64,000 bases of DNA from assembly GCA_019247845.1 (NCBI GenBank), contig JAFBAL010000023.1:1-64000 (forward strand), written 5' to 3'. The DNA comes from Alphaproteobacteria bacterium (GTDB lineage: Bacteria; Pseudomonadota; Alphaproteobacteria; Micropepsales; Micropepsaceae). The translations under genes and the position numbers were made by a program. The number at the start of each line of letters is the position of its first letter. Position 1 is the stretch's first letter. The notes under the pieces are model-generated. The model saw only the letters and a program-made list of their open reading frames with translations. It was not told the DNA's origin and did no database searches. Shown here in pieces: positions 29,958 to 39,135 of the stretch.

Positions 29958-32900
29958 AGCCGACGCAGCTGTAGGAGATCTTGTTGCCTGCGGCCGGGTT
30001 CGCGGCGGCGCTGAAGGTGACCGATGTCGTGCTCACGAAGGTGGCGATGATCGGGTTCTTCGCCGTGTTGCTCTCGTCCTGGGCGAAGCAGACCGGCGCG
30101 TTCGGCCAGGGCTGGGCGAAGGTTATCGTGAACGCGGTCGCCGACGGCGCCGAGCCCACCGTGATGCGGCCGGCATTGTCGTTGCCCGCGACCGACGGCG
30201 AGCCGCCCAATCCGCCGCCGCTCAAGGCCGGCGCGCTGCCGCCCGACAGCAGATGCCCGCGCCACCACATGTCGCCCAGCGTGTCGGTCGCGAAGTCCAG
30301 CCGCGGCGAGGCGGGATTGCCCTTGAGCTCGCTGAAGTACGAGATCACGGCGTTGTTGGCGTGGCCCGCCGCCGTGGTGCCCCACACGCCGCGGGCGATC
30401 GGGGTGATCGTGGTCGGACCCGTGACCTTGTAGGAGATCGCCTCGCCGTCGATCAGCATCGTGCCGGGCGACGGGAAGCCCGTCGTCGAGCCGACCGTGA
30501 TCGCGGCCGTCGAGCTGTTGTTCATCGTGCCGTTGAGCGTGGTCGAGGCGGAGGTGCTCACCACTTCGAGCTGGGCGGCGACGCCGGTGCCCGAGTTGAT
30601 GCCGAAGCCGGCCGATTCGGCGCGCGCGACCTCGGTCTTGTTCTTGGTGCCGGCCTCCGTCGCCGAGAGCGCGGTCGCGGCGCAATTGGCGCTGTTGGAC
30701 CAGTTCTCGCACGCGGTCACCGACACGCCGCCGACGCTGTCTCCCGAATAGCTGGACCCGTCATAGCCGAAGGCGCCCAGCGCCGCGATCGTGTCGCCGT
30801 TCAGCAGAGCGGATTGCGTCTTCGACCCGCCGTTGGCGCGCCGGCCGTCGAACTCGGCGAGCCCGCCGAACGTGTCCTGCACGACGCGGCCGGCCAGCGC
30901 ATCGCCCTGCACGATCTGCAGGTCGGTGCCGTCGGGCGGCGAATGGGCGTTGTCCAGGTTGCTGTTCATCAGGTTGTTCTGGCCGCTGTCGAGCCGCGAG
31001 CCGAGCGTCGTGGTGATGCCCTGCGCGCCGTTGCCTTCGTAATAGATGCTCGTGTTTGCGAGCTCGCTGCCGGAGATGTTGACCACGCCGGCGGAGTTGG
31101 CGATGAAGCCGGGGCCGCCGCCGGGCCGGATGCCGGTCGCCATCAGGCAGCCGTTGTCGACCTCGAATATCGGATAGCCCGAATATCCGGTCTCCGCGCT
31201 CGCCGCGACATAGCTCAGGCACTGCGTGTCGTCGTGGTTGTCGACCATGAGTCCGACGCCGCTCTTCGAGCCGCCGCCGCCCATCAGCGAGGCGTTGTTG
31301 GAGTCGCCGTCCATCTTGACGAAGATCGTGAACGGATCGTCGTAGTTTCCGTCCGAATCGCCTTTCGGCCCGGTGATGCGCGTGTTGTTCGAGGCGTGGA
31401 TGTGATAGTCGATCGAGTGGGCATAGGCCTGGGGCTGCAGCATCGACAGGCCGGCCACCGCGTCGTTTGTGCCCCAGCCGCCGATCATATAGGCGGTGGC
31501 GTGGCCGATGCCGCTGCCCGCCATGCCGTTGCCCGATGCCTTGCCGCCGTCGCTGTCGCCCGCGTCGATGCGCGCCGCCGCGTCGAGCACGATGCAGGTG
31601 CCGGCGCCCATGGTGTCGCATGCCGGCGCCGTCGTGAAGGCGCCGCCGTCGAAGGTCACGTTCGTCGCCGACGAGCGCGTGACGTTCGCCGCTTTGTCGA
31701 CGAAGACGATGCTCTTGTTCGGCCACACCGCGGTGACGGTCACCGTGCCGGTGAAGTCGGCGCTGGTGAAGGTCTCGCCGACGCGGATATTGGCCATGTT
31801 GCTCACATTGGTGAGCTTCTTGGATCCTATCGTGTACTGCGCGGTGCGCGTGGTCAGCGACAGGTTCGCGCCGTTGCATTCCGACGTGTCGAGGTCGACG
31901 GTCGCGGTGTGGGTGCCGGCATTGTAGGAGACGTTGGTCAGCGTCCAGCGCCCGTTGGCGGTCGCGCCGCCGGTCGCGATGCCGTTCTTGTTCATGCCCG
32001 AGACCCAGGCCATGTAGCCGTTGGTGAGCTCGACCGGATCGGGCGTGCCCATGCCCGACATCGGGGTGACGGTCAGGCGGCACACGCCGGAGGCGGCGGC
32101 GACGTTTGTCACCTGATAGTAGCGCTGGTTGTAGCTCTGCCGGGTCATCTTCGGCTGGCATTCGGTGTTGAGCCATTTGGGGCTGCCGCCGGTCGAGCTG
32201 ATCCAATAGCAGACATTGCCGTCGGCGACGGTGTTGCTCATGAAGTTGTACGGCGCGTTGGCGATCTGGACGGCGGTGTCGAAGCCGTCGACCTCCATGT
32301 CGCGGATGACGCAGCCCGAGCTGCCGCAGTTGAGGCCCGTGTCGCCGTAGCTCTTCATGTTCTGCACGATGGTGTAGAGGTCGTTGATGCTGTGAGGCGC
32401 CGCGTACCAGCTGGGCAAAAGGATGCCGTTGTGCACGAAGGTGTGGTCGCTCATGACCACCTGCGTGCCGCGATCCAGGAAGATCGTGCCCGGCACGCTG
32501 AGCAGGTCGCTGCGGTTGCCGAAAGGCGAGGCGCCGCCCAAGTCCAGCTCCATGCCGCTGGGGATGGTGAGCGTCGAGTCGATCCTGACCTGGACGCCGG
32601 CGGTCGTGATCCTGTGCAGGCCGGCGGTGCCCGCGGCGGCGAGCAGGGCCGCGATCGGGTTGACGGGCGTGCTCGTGGTCGAGGTGATGGGGGTGCAGGA
32701 CGTCCCGTGTCCGGCCGGGCTCGGCTCGCAATTGAAGAGCGAGCTCTTGACGACGCCGAACTGCCTCAGATCGCCGTTCAGGTTCTGGCGATAGAAGCAG
32801 TTGTTGTTCATGTCCTTCACGATGCTGCCGCCGTCGGGCGTGCAGCTCGTGCCGTTCTTGGTGAACAGGCCTTCGCCGCCATCGGCCGGGCACGGCGCCG

Positions 32901-33069
32901 CGGCGCAGTGATAGGACGCGGCGTGGAACGCCGAATACAGATTGAGGTTGAGGCTCGACACGCCATCGACGGCATCGACCTCCACGACGTTCTGCTGGAC
33001 GGCATGGGCGGGGCCGCACAGGGCAAGGGCACAGGCCGTGCCGAGCAGGGCAAGACGTATGTTCTTCAT
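29950..33069 (-). CDS. Large secreted beta-helix-type protein
   Basis: 1039-residue exported protein. The start at 33069 has a strong site (GGAGGAACAA before ATG) and gives a clear signal peptide (MKNIRLALLGTACALALCGP..A). Residues ~150-760 carry irregular short repeats rich in Gly, Asn, Ser and Thr, consistent with a right-handed parallel beta-helix as in pectate lyases and tail spikes. About 14 cysteines are present, mostly in the first half. The last ~80 residues (RITVGSAPSATAFTITFAQPW...KISYSCVGF) resemble a small beta-domain that ends some phage tail proteins. No membrane anchor or autotransporter barrel is seen. Function unknown. Confidence 0.75.
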   Translation of the reverse strand: MKNIRLALLGTACALALCGPAHAVQQNVVEVDAVDGVSSLNLNLYSAFHAASYHCAAAPCPADGGEGLFTKNGTSCTPDGGSIVKDMNNNCFYRQNLNGDLRQFGVVKSSLFNCEPSPAGHGTSCTPITSTTSTPVNPIAALLAAAGTAGLHRITTAGVQVRIDSTLTIPSGMELDLGGASPFGNRSDLLSVPGTIFLDRGTQVVMSDHTFVHNGILLPSWYAAPHSINDLYTIVQNMKSYGDTGLNCGSSGCVIRDMEVDGFDTAVQIANAPYNFMSNTVADGNVCYWISSTGGSPKWLNTECQPKMTRQSYNQRYYQVTNVAAASGVCRLTVTPMSGMGTPDPVELTNGYMAWVSGMNKNGIATGGATANGRWTLTNVSYNAGTHTATVDLDTSECNGANLSLTTRTAQYTIGSKKLTNVSNMANIRVGETFTSADFTGTVTVTAVWPNKSIVFVDKAANVTRSSATNVTFDGGAFTTAPACDTMGAGTCIVLDAAARIDAGDSDGGKASGNGMAGSGIGHATAYMIGGWGTNDAVAGLSMLQPQAYAHSIDYHIHASNNTRITGPKGDSDGNYDDPFTIFVKMDGDSNNASLMGGGGSKSGVGLMVDNHDDTQCLSYVAASAETGYSGYPIFEVDNGCLMATGIRPGGGPGFIANSAGVVNISGSELANTSIYYEGNGAQGITTTLGSRLDSGQNNLMNSNLDNAHSPPDGTDLQIVQGDALAGRVVQDTFGGLAEFDGRRANGGSKTQSALLNGDTIAALGAFGYDGSSYSGDSVGGVSVTACENWSNSANCAATALSATEAGTKNKTEVARAESAGFGINSGTGVAAQLEVVSTSASTTLNGTMNNSSTAAITVGSTTGFPSPGTMLIDGEAISYKVTGPTTITPIARGVWGTTAAGHANNAVISYFSELKGNPASPRLDFATDTLGDMWWRGHLLSGGSAPALSGGGLGGSPSVAGNDNAGRITVGSAPSATAFTITFAQPWPNAPVCFAQDESNTAKNPIIATFVSTTSVTFSAAANPAAGNKISYSCVGFR

Positions 33070-33436
33070 TTGTTCCTCCAAAGGGATTGAAACAGTGGGT
33101 TCCCGGCCGGCAGCCCTTCGGACATCCGGCCCTCGTGAAGGAATATAGACCTATCGTTGGGACCAAATCAAGGAAAATGTTCCTGATACGATGGGCCGGA
33201 CATGGCCGCGCCAAAGCCGCGGGATTTTTTTATCGCGCGTCCCGATGCGTCGCGGACTTTTCCCGAAGCCGCGGTCTGCGCCGCTGCTTGCGCCGAAAGA
33301 CACGCGAGATCGTCGCGAATTCGACTGTTGCGATGCTCAACCCAATGCGAAACGGCTGTCGGCTATATCCATAGTTCAGTGACTTAAGATTGCAGCCGCA
33401 TATCGTCCACACGCTTTACGTCGGGGAGAGTTTTCG
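33070..33436. other. 367-base divergent intergenic region
   Basis: Lies between the starts of the beta-helix gene (minus) and the GloVer gene (plus), so it must hold both promoters. It is visibly poorer in G+C than its flanks near 33160-33240 and 33300-33400. One weak hairpin, CCGCG-CCAAAGC-CGCGG, is followed by seven T residues at about 33226-33232, but no gene upstream on that strand needs it. I see no other gene, RNA or clear operator. Confidence 0.5.
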
Positions 33437-34672
33437 ATGCTACGCGTGTTAGCGATCGCCATCGCGGTCGCATTTCTCAACATGTCCGCGACCGCGGACG
33501 CACTCCACTACCGCTCCGTCTATGTCTTCAACGATCTGACGGACGGTTGGAATCCCGTCATCGTCGGCAAGGACAAGAACGGCGATCTTGTCGGCTATAC
33601 CAATCTCGGAGGGTCTTCGACCGTCTGCGGCTACGGCTGCGGCACGGTCTTCAAGCTCACGCCGGACGGCACCAAGACGGTGCTGCATACGTTCGACTCC
33701 GCCGACGGCGCGGCCCCCAGCGGGATGACGATCGCCGACGACGGTACGCTCTACGGCACCACCGAAGCCGGCTCGGGCGGTTTCGGATCGATCTTCAAGA
33801 TCGCGCCCGACGGCCAGTTCAGCACCGTGTTCTGGTTCCCGGGGAAAATGGCGCATCACCAGCTCGAGGTTCCGGACGGATGGAAGCCGGACGGCGGCGT
33901 GATCGTCGGCCATGACGGGAACCTCTACGGCACCGCGTCCTATGGCGGCATCAACAATCATTGCGGCGAAGGCGGCTGCGGCACGGTCTTCAAGGTCACG
34001 CCTTCGGGGGAGTTCACGCTGCTGCACGCCTTCGGCGGCGAGGACGCCGACGGATGCCACCCCTATAGCGGCGTGGTCCAGGACGCGCAGGGCTTTCTCT
34101 ACGGCACGACCAACGGCTGCGGTCACATCAATCTCGGCACCGTCTACAAGACCGATCCCGCGACGGGCGCGACGACGACGCTGCACAGCTTCCTCGACCC
34201 GTCCGACGGCAACGGGCCCAGCGGCCCGGTGACGCTGGACGAGGCCGGCAACGTCTATGGGCTTACCGCGCAGGGCGGCGGCAACTGCAACGGCGGCGTG
34301 GGCTGCGGGACGATCTACAAGATCGCGCCCGACGGGACCGAAACACTGATCTACGTCTTCAAGAGCTTCTACCAGGGATACAACCCGATGGGGCCGCTGT
34401 ATCGCGACCACCGCGGCAATCTCTACGGCGTGACCTATTTCGGCGGGCCGAGCTCCAAGTTCAGCTGCATCTCGTTGGGCTGCGGGACCGCGTTCAAGCT
34501 GAAGCCGGGCGGCGCGATGATCCTGCTGCACAACTTCACCGGCACGCCGTTCGACTCGTCCAATCCGGTCTCCGGCCTGACCCCGGGACCGCAGCCGCAC
34601 GGGTTCTACGGCTCGTCACGCAATGCGGGCGACAAGACCTGCTGCGGCGCGGTGTACGAGCTCACTCCCTAG
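33437..34672 (+). CDS. Secreted GloVer-repeat protein (TIGR03803-type beta-propeller)
   Basis: 411 residues with a signal peptide (MLRVLAIAIAVAFLNMSATADA) and about six repeats of the form 'GxGCGTVFKLTPDGTxTVLHxF ... DGxLYGTTxxGG', the choice-of-anchor GloVer tandem repeat. The repeats should build a beta-propeller outside the inner membrane. Many repeats contain a CGxGCGT cysteine pair. A GGGGAGAG site precedes the ATG. It is divergent from the beta-helix protein, and both are large secreted repeat proteins. No enzymatic motif is recognised. Confidence 0.85.
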   Translation: MLRVLAIAIAVAFLNMSATADALHYRSVYVFNDLTDGWNPVIVGKDKNGDLVGYTNLGGSSTVCGYGCGTVFKLTPDGTKTVLHTFDSADGAAPSGMTIADDGTLYGTTEAGSGGFGSIFKIAPDGQFSTVFWFPGKMAHHQLEVPDGWKPDGGVIVGHDGNLYGTASYGGINNHCGEGGCGTVFKVTPSGEFTLLHAFGGEDADGCHPYSGVVQDAQGFLYGTTNGCGHINLGTVYKTDPATGATTTLHSFLDPSDGNGPSGPVTLDEAGNVYGLTAQGGGNCNGGVGCGTIYKIAPDGTETLIYVFKSFYQGYNPMGPLYRDHRGNLYGVTYFGGPSSKFSCISLGCGTAFKLKPGGAMILLHNFTGTPFDSSNPVSGLTPGPQPHGFYGSSRNAGDKTCCGAVYELTP

Positions 34673-34680
34673 GTGGCGGC

Positions 34681-34738
34681 GGCGGCGGCGGGCGACGTAG
34701 CTCGCCGCCAGGCGGCGGGCGACGTCAGCTCGCCGCCA
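34681..34738. repeat. Two near-identical GC hairpin units between convergent genes
   Basis: The unit GCGGCGGGCGACGT-(C)A-GCTCGCCGCCAG occurs twice in a row, at about 34682-34708 and 34710-34738, differing by one inserted base. Each can fold through GGCGGCG/CGCCGCC. The second copy contains the stop codon and last codons of the minus-strand ferritin-like gene. It may act as a bidirectional transcription stop; there is no T-run. Confidence 0.5.
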
Positions 34739-35831
34739 GCCCCGCTTGAACACCCGCCTGGATCGTCGAATGCACATGCGCGCGGCGCGCGTCGAGCTCC
34801 CGGGCGATGCTGTCGTCGTTCTTCTGCAGCGCTTCGACGTCGGTGTCGGCATAGTCGAGCACGCCCATCTCGGCATAGCCCTTGCGCACCTTGTCGCCCC
34901 ACAGCCCGATGTCCTTGACGATCGGCACGATGCGCATGAAGAGCCCGTTGCGGAAGGTCTGCATCAGGGGCGAGCTGTACTGGTGGTCGACGCATTCCTG
35001 CACCGGCAGTCCCAGCGCCGCCCACACCTCGCGCGCCTCGAACCGGTCGCGCATCAGGTAGCAGGCCTCGATCAGGAACTCCTCGCGCTCGTCGCGCTCC
35101 TTCTGGGTCAGCTGCGGATAGTAATCGCGCAGCGCCAGCCGCCCGAAGGCGACGTGGCGGCTCTCGTCCTGCATCACATAGGCGTTGACCTGCTGCGCCA
35201 GCGGGTTCTGTGCGTAATCGCGATTGGTCTGGAACGCGGCCAGCGCCAACCCCTCGATCACCACCTGCATGCCCAGATAGGTCATGTCCCAGCGGCTGTC
35301 GCGCAGCGTCTGGTCGATCAGCTCCTTCAGCGGCGGCGTCATCTCGTAGGCCACGCCGAACTTGGCCAGCAGCATGCGATAGCTCTCGACGTGCCGCGCC
35401 TCGTCGATCACCTGGGTCGAGGCATAGAACTTGGAATCGATGTCCGGCACCTGCGTGACGATCTTCGCCGCGCAGATCAGCGCGCCCTGCTCGCCCTGCA
35501 TGAACTGGCTGAGCTGCCAGGCCTGGAAATGGCGCCGCACATGCGCCTTCTCCATCGCCGACATCTTGCCGTACAGCTCCATGCCGGCGATCGGCAGCAT
35601 CTCTTCGGGAAGCTGCTGCGGGTTCTCCTCATCCAGCTCCTGGGTCCAGTCGATGCGCGTCGTCGCGTCCCACTGGAACTCCTTGCCCTTCTGATAGAGG
35701 CCCATCATCCCGGCGCGGCCGGTGTCGTACATCCAGTTGAAGCAGGCGTCGTAGTTCTGCGGCACCGTCCAGGTGCTGTCCTTGAGCGCGTCGACATAGA
35801 GCGATGCGAAGTCGGTGACTGCTTTGGCCAT
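34725..35831 (-). CDS. Ferritin-like diiron protein
   Basis: 368-residue soluble helical protein. Two matching helix pairs supply a complete carboxylate-bridged diiron site: Glu in FMQGEQGALICAAK with DEARHVESYRML, then Glu in VVIEGLALAAFQ with DESRHVAFGRLA (two E...ExxH sets). This is the ferritin/ribonucleotide-reductase R2-like fold used for oxygenase, oxidase or desaturase chemistry. The substrate is unknown. The ATG at 35831 has GGGGAGGAACGGCC upstream. An APC permease starts upstream on the same strand, 38 bases away, and may be co-transcribed. Confidence 0.82.
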   Translation of the reverse strand: MAKAVTDFASLYVDALKDSTWTVPQNYDACFNWMYDTGRAGMMGLYQKGKEFQWDATTRIDWTQELDEENPQQLPEEMLPIAGMELYGKMSAMEKAHVRRHFQAWQLSQFMQGEQGALICAAKIVTQVPDIDSKFYASTQVIDEARHVESYRMLLAKFGVAYEMTPPLKELIDQTLRDSRWDMTYLGMQVVIEGLALAAFQTNRDYAQNPLAQQVNAYVMQDESRHVAFGRLALRDYYPQLTQKERDEREEFLIEACYLMRDRFEAREVWAALGLPVQECVDHQYSSPLMQTFRNGLFMRIVPIVKDIGLWGDKVRKGYAEMGVLDYADTDVEALQKNDDSIARELDARRAHVHSTIQAGVQAGLAAS

Positions 35832-35869
35832 GGCCGTTCCTCCCCAGAAAAGGAGGGAAAGGCTAGGCC

Positions 35870-37294
35870 TTAAGGCTTGGCCCTCGCAAGGTGGCTGGCG
35901 CGCATTCCGTATAGGAAATAAAGCACCAGCCCGGCGCCGTTCCATTCGAAGAACCAGATCTGCGTGCGCGTCGGCAGGCTCCAGGCCAGATACAGGCAGC
36001 CCAGGATGCAGACCGGCCCCACCACCCAGGGCAGCGGCGTGCGGAACAGCCGCGGCCGGCTCGGATCGCGCATCCTCAGCACCAGCATCGACGCCGCGAC
36101 CGCGATGAAGGCAGTGAGCGTGCCGACATTGGCGAGCTCGACGATCTGGCTCAGGTCCATCGTCGCCGCCATGGCGATGACGACCAGGCCGGTGAGCATG
36201 GTCATGAGCACCGGCGTGCCGCGCGATTTGCTGACCGCGGCGAGGCGCTCGGGCAGCAGGCCGTCGCGCGCCATGACGAAGAAGATGCGGCTCTGGCCGT
36301 ACATCAGGACCAGGATCACGCTCGGGATCGCGATGACGACGCAGGCCGCCACGATCTCGGCCGCCGTGCCGTGGCTCAGCGACTGCAGGATGAAGACGAG
36401 CGGCGCGGCGTCGTGGGTCTTCGAGAACTGGGTGTAGGACATGGCGCCCACCGCGACCGTCGCCACCACCACATAGATCGCGGTGCACAAGGCCATCGAG
36501 CCGACGATGCCGATGGTGAGGTTGCGCTCGGGGTTCTTGGTCTCCTCCGCCGCCGTCGACACCGTGTCGAAGCCGTAGAAGGCGAAGAACACGATCGCGG
36601 CCGCGCCCAGCACGCCATAGTTCTTTCCGTCCGCGCCCTGCGTCGCGCCATAGCCGAAGGGCGCAAACGGCGTGAAGTTGGCGGCGTCGAAGGACTGCAT
36701 CGCCAGCACCACGAACAGGACCAGCGCCGCCAGCTTGATCAGCACCAGGAAGATGTTCAGCGTCGCGCTCTCGCGGGTCCCTAAGATCAGCAGCAGGGTC
36801 ACGACGCCCGCGATCAGGATGGCCGGGATGTTGATGAGCCCGCCCGAGAACACGCCGTGCATCAGCTCCGGCGGCACGCCCCAGCCCGCGGCCGTGATCA
36901 GCGACTCCACATGGCCACCCCAGCCTACCGCCACCGCGGCGGCGGCGACGGTGTATTCCAAGACCAGGCTCCAGCCCACGATCCAGGCCAGACCCTCGCC
37001 CAGCACCGCATAGCTGTAGGTATAGGCGCTGCCCGCGACCGGGATCAGCGTCGCCATCTCGGCATAGCAGAAGGCGGCGCAGGCGCAGATCGCGCCGCAG
37101 ATCAGGAACGAGATCACCACCGCCGGTCCCGCCAAGCCCGCGCCGACGCCCGTCAGCGTATAGATGCCGGTGCCCACGATGGCGCCGACGCCGATGGCGA
37201 TCAGATGCGGCCAGCTCAACGTCTGCTTGAGCCGATGCGCGCCTTCGAGCGCGACGCTGGCCTCGATGGTCTTCCGGCGCGTTAAGGCGCTCAT
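35870..37294 (-). CDS. APC family amino acid permease (CAT/YfnA-like)
   Basis: 474-residue inner-membrane transporter with about 12-13 helices. The N-terminal region LKQTLSWPHLIAIGVGAIVGTGIYTLTG is the substrate-binding unwound helix 1 motif of APC amino acid permeases. FYGFDTVSTAAEETKNPERNL is the conserved helix 6-7 region. It resembles the cationic amino acid transporter branch. The specificity is not determinable from sequence. It is divergent from the DUF885 hydrolase by 86 bases, which may supply peptide- or ester-derived substrates (inference). Confidence 0.9.
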   Translation of the reverse strand: MSALTRRKTIEASVALEGAHRLKQTLSWPHLIAIGVGAIVGTGIYTLTGVGAGLAGPAVVISFLICGAICACAAFCYAEMATLIPVAGSAYTYSYAVLGEGLAWIVGWSLVLEYTVAAAAVAVGWGGHVESLITAAGWGVPPELMHGVFSGGLINIPAILIAGVVTLLLILGTRESATLNIFLVLIKLAALVLFVVLAMQSFDAANFTPFAPFGYGATQGADGKNYGVLGAAAIVFFAFYGFDTVSTAAEETKNPERNLTIGIVGSMALCTAIYVVVATVAVGAMSYTQFSKTHDAAPLVFILQSLSHGTAAEIVAACVVIAIPSVILVLMYGQSRIFFVMARDGLLPERLAAVSKSRGTPVLMTMLTGLVVIAMAATMDLSQIVELANVGTLTAFIAVAASMLVLRMRDPSRPRLFRTPLPWVVGPVCILGCLYLAWSLPTRTQIWFFEWNGAGLVLYFLYGMRASHLARAKP

Positions 37295-37380
37295 GTGATT
37301 CTCCCCTGCTCAAGGGAAGGCTAGCGGATTGCCGCGCCCTCGCGCTACGGTCCGGCCCAGGCTTTTCGAAGGGGTGTCAC

Positions 37381-39135
37381 ATGAATGTGCTGGTGGGTGC
37401 GGCCGTGATCCTGATGGCGGCGGCGGTGCCGGCGCTTGCCGCGCCGAAGCCGGGCGGCGGCTCGGCCGATGCCAGGTTCAAGGCGCTCTATACCCGCGAG
37501 TGGAAGTGGCGCGAGGACCAGTTCGCCAGCGGCGAGGACAACGTCAAGGAGATCGTCGATCACCTGCCCAAGGTCGATGCCGCGACGCAGCAGATGCGCC
37601 TCGACTATTGGCAGGAGGTCATGAAGGCGCTGGACGCGATCCCGCGCGACAAGCTTTCGGCCGCCAACCAGGTGAACTACGACGTCTACAAGCCGCAGCT
37701 CCAGGTCCTGATCGCCGACCAGCAGTTCCGCGAATACGAGATGCCGGCCAATTCCGACACCACCTTCTGGACCGATCTCGGCTATACCGCGCGCCAGGAT
37801 TTCAAGAAGCTCAAGGACTATCAGTCCTGGATCAAGCAGATGCGCGACGTGCCGCGCTATTTCCACGAGCAGATCGCGGTGATGCGGGCCGGCCTGAAGC
37901 GCGGCTTCACGCCGCCGCAGGTGACGCTTCAGGGCCGCGACGGCTCGATCACCAACGTCACCAAGGCCGCGCCGCAAGACTCGCTGTTCTACGAGCCGTT
38001 CAAGAAGATGAACGGCGTCGATGCAGACGCGCAAGGAAAGCTGCGCGCGGAAGCGCTCGACGTCATCGCGCATGTCGTGCAGCCTGCCTATGCCGAGCTG
38101 CTCACGTTCTGGAACGAGGAATACGTGCCGGGCGCCCGCAAGGCGCTGGCCGCGGAGTCGCTGCCCGACGGCAAGGCGTACTACCGCCAGCAGATCCTCG
38201 AATACACCACGCTCGACATGTCGCCGGACGAGATCCACAGGATAGGCGAGGCCGAGGTCGCCAACCTGCATCAGCAGATGGTCGATGCGATGAAGGAGAC
38301 GGGCTTCAAGGGCGACTTCCCGGCCTTCCTCCAGTTCCTGCGCACCGATCCGCAATTCGCCGCCAAGACGCCGCGCGAGCTGCTCGAGAAGGCCGCCTAT
38401 ATCGCCAAGCAGTTCGACGGCAAGGCCTCGACCTGGTTCGGCATGCTGCCGCGGGCGCGCTTCGCCATCAAACCGGTGCCGGACGACCTGGCGCCGTTCT
38501 ACACCTCGGGCCGCGGCGGACCGGGCACCTATCTGCTCAACACCTACGACCTGCCGCACCGCCCGCTCTACAACCTGACGGCGCTGACGCTGCATGAAAG
38601 CGCGCCGGGACATGCGTTCCAGATACCGCTCGCCGCGGAAGACAAGTCGCTGCCGGACTTCCGCCGCTACTCGTATATCTCCGCCTATGGCGAGGGCTGG
38701 GCGCTGTATTGCGAATATCTGGGCGACGAGATGGGCATGTACGAGACGCCGTACGACCGCTTCGGGATGCTGGGCTATCAGATCTGGCGCGCGGTGCGCC
38801 TCGTCGTCGACACCGGCATTCATGCCAAGGGCTGGACGCGCGAGCAGGCGATCCAATACATGCACGACTATACCGCGCTGCCCGATCACGAGATCGAGAC
38901 CGAGGTCGACCGCTACATCGCCTGGCCGGGCCAGGCGCTGTCCTATTACCTGGGCGAGATGACCATCAAGCGCGAGCGCGCCAAGGCCGAAGCCGCGCTG
39001 GGGCCGAAGTTCAACATCCGCGCCTTCCACGACACCGTGCTGCAGCTGGGCTCGGTGCCGATGCCGGTGCTCGAGGCGCGCATCGACCGCTTCATCAAGG
39101 AAGACGGCAAGGGGCCCTATCCGGATATGGAGTGA
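37381..39135 (+). CDS. DUF885 family secreted zinc hydrolase
   Basis: 584 residues: signal peptide (MNVLVGAAVILMAAAVPALA), then a large helical DUF885 domain. The motif HESAPGH (H405, E406, H411) with a downstream conserved Glu in YISAYGEGWALYCEYLGDEMG forms the presumed zinc site. Members act as carboxypeptidase-like or dipeptidyl hydrolases, though few are characterised. The ATG at 37381 sits behind the GAAGGGG site. Length is normal for the family. Confidence 0.9.
   Translation: MNVLVGAAVILMAAAVPALAAPKPGGGSADARFKALYTREWKWREDQFASGEDNVKEIVDHLPKVDAATQQMRLDYWQEVMKALDAIPRDKLSAANQVNYDVYKPQLQVLIADQQFREYEMPANSDTTFWTDLGYTARQDFKKLKDYQSWIKQMRDVPRYFHEQIAVMRAGLKRGFTPPQVTLQGRDGSITNVTKAAPQDSLFYEPFKKMNGVDADAQGKLRAEALDVIAHVVQPAYAELLTFWNEEYVPGARKALAAESLPDGKAYYRQQILEYTTLDMSPDEIHRIGEAEVANLHQQMVDAMKETGFKGDFPAFLQFLRTDPQFAAKTPRELLEKAAYIAKQFDGKASTWFGMLPRARFAIKPVPDDLAPFYTSGRGGPGTYLLNTYDLPHRPLYNLTALTLHESAPGHAFQIPLAAEDKSLPDFRRYSYISAYGEGWALYCEYLGDEMGMYETPYDRFGMLGYQIWRAVRLVVDTGIHAKGWTREQAIQYMHDYTALPDHEIETEVDRYIAWPGQALSYYLGEMTIKRERAKAEAALGPKFNIRAFHDTVLQLGSVPMPVLEARIDRFIKEDGKGPYPDME

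Noticed and set aside
30253-33090. A 945-codon open frame antisense to the beta-helix gene, and similar long antisense frames over dnaK, maeB, mutS, the ABC operon and kup
   Set aside because: Arg/His/Gly/Ala-rich translations with no family motifs. They are frame shadows of high-GC codon use; the opposite strands encode recognisable proteins with signal peptides or catalytic motifs.
33211-33232. Rho-independent terminator or small RNA in the 33070-33436 gap
   Set aside because: The stem is only 5 bp and no upstream transcript on that strand is evident, so it is described but not called.
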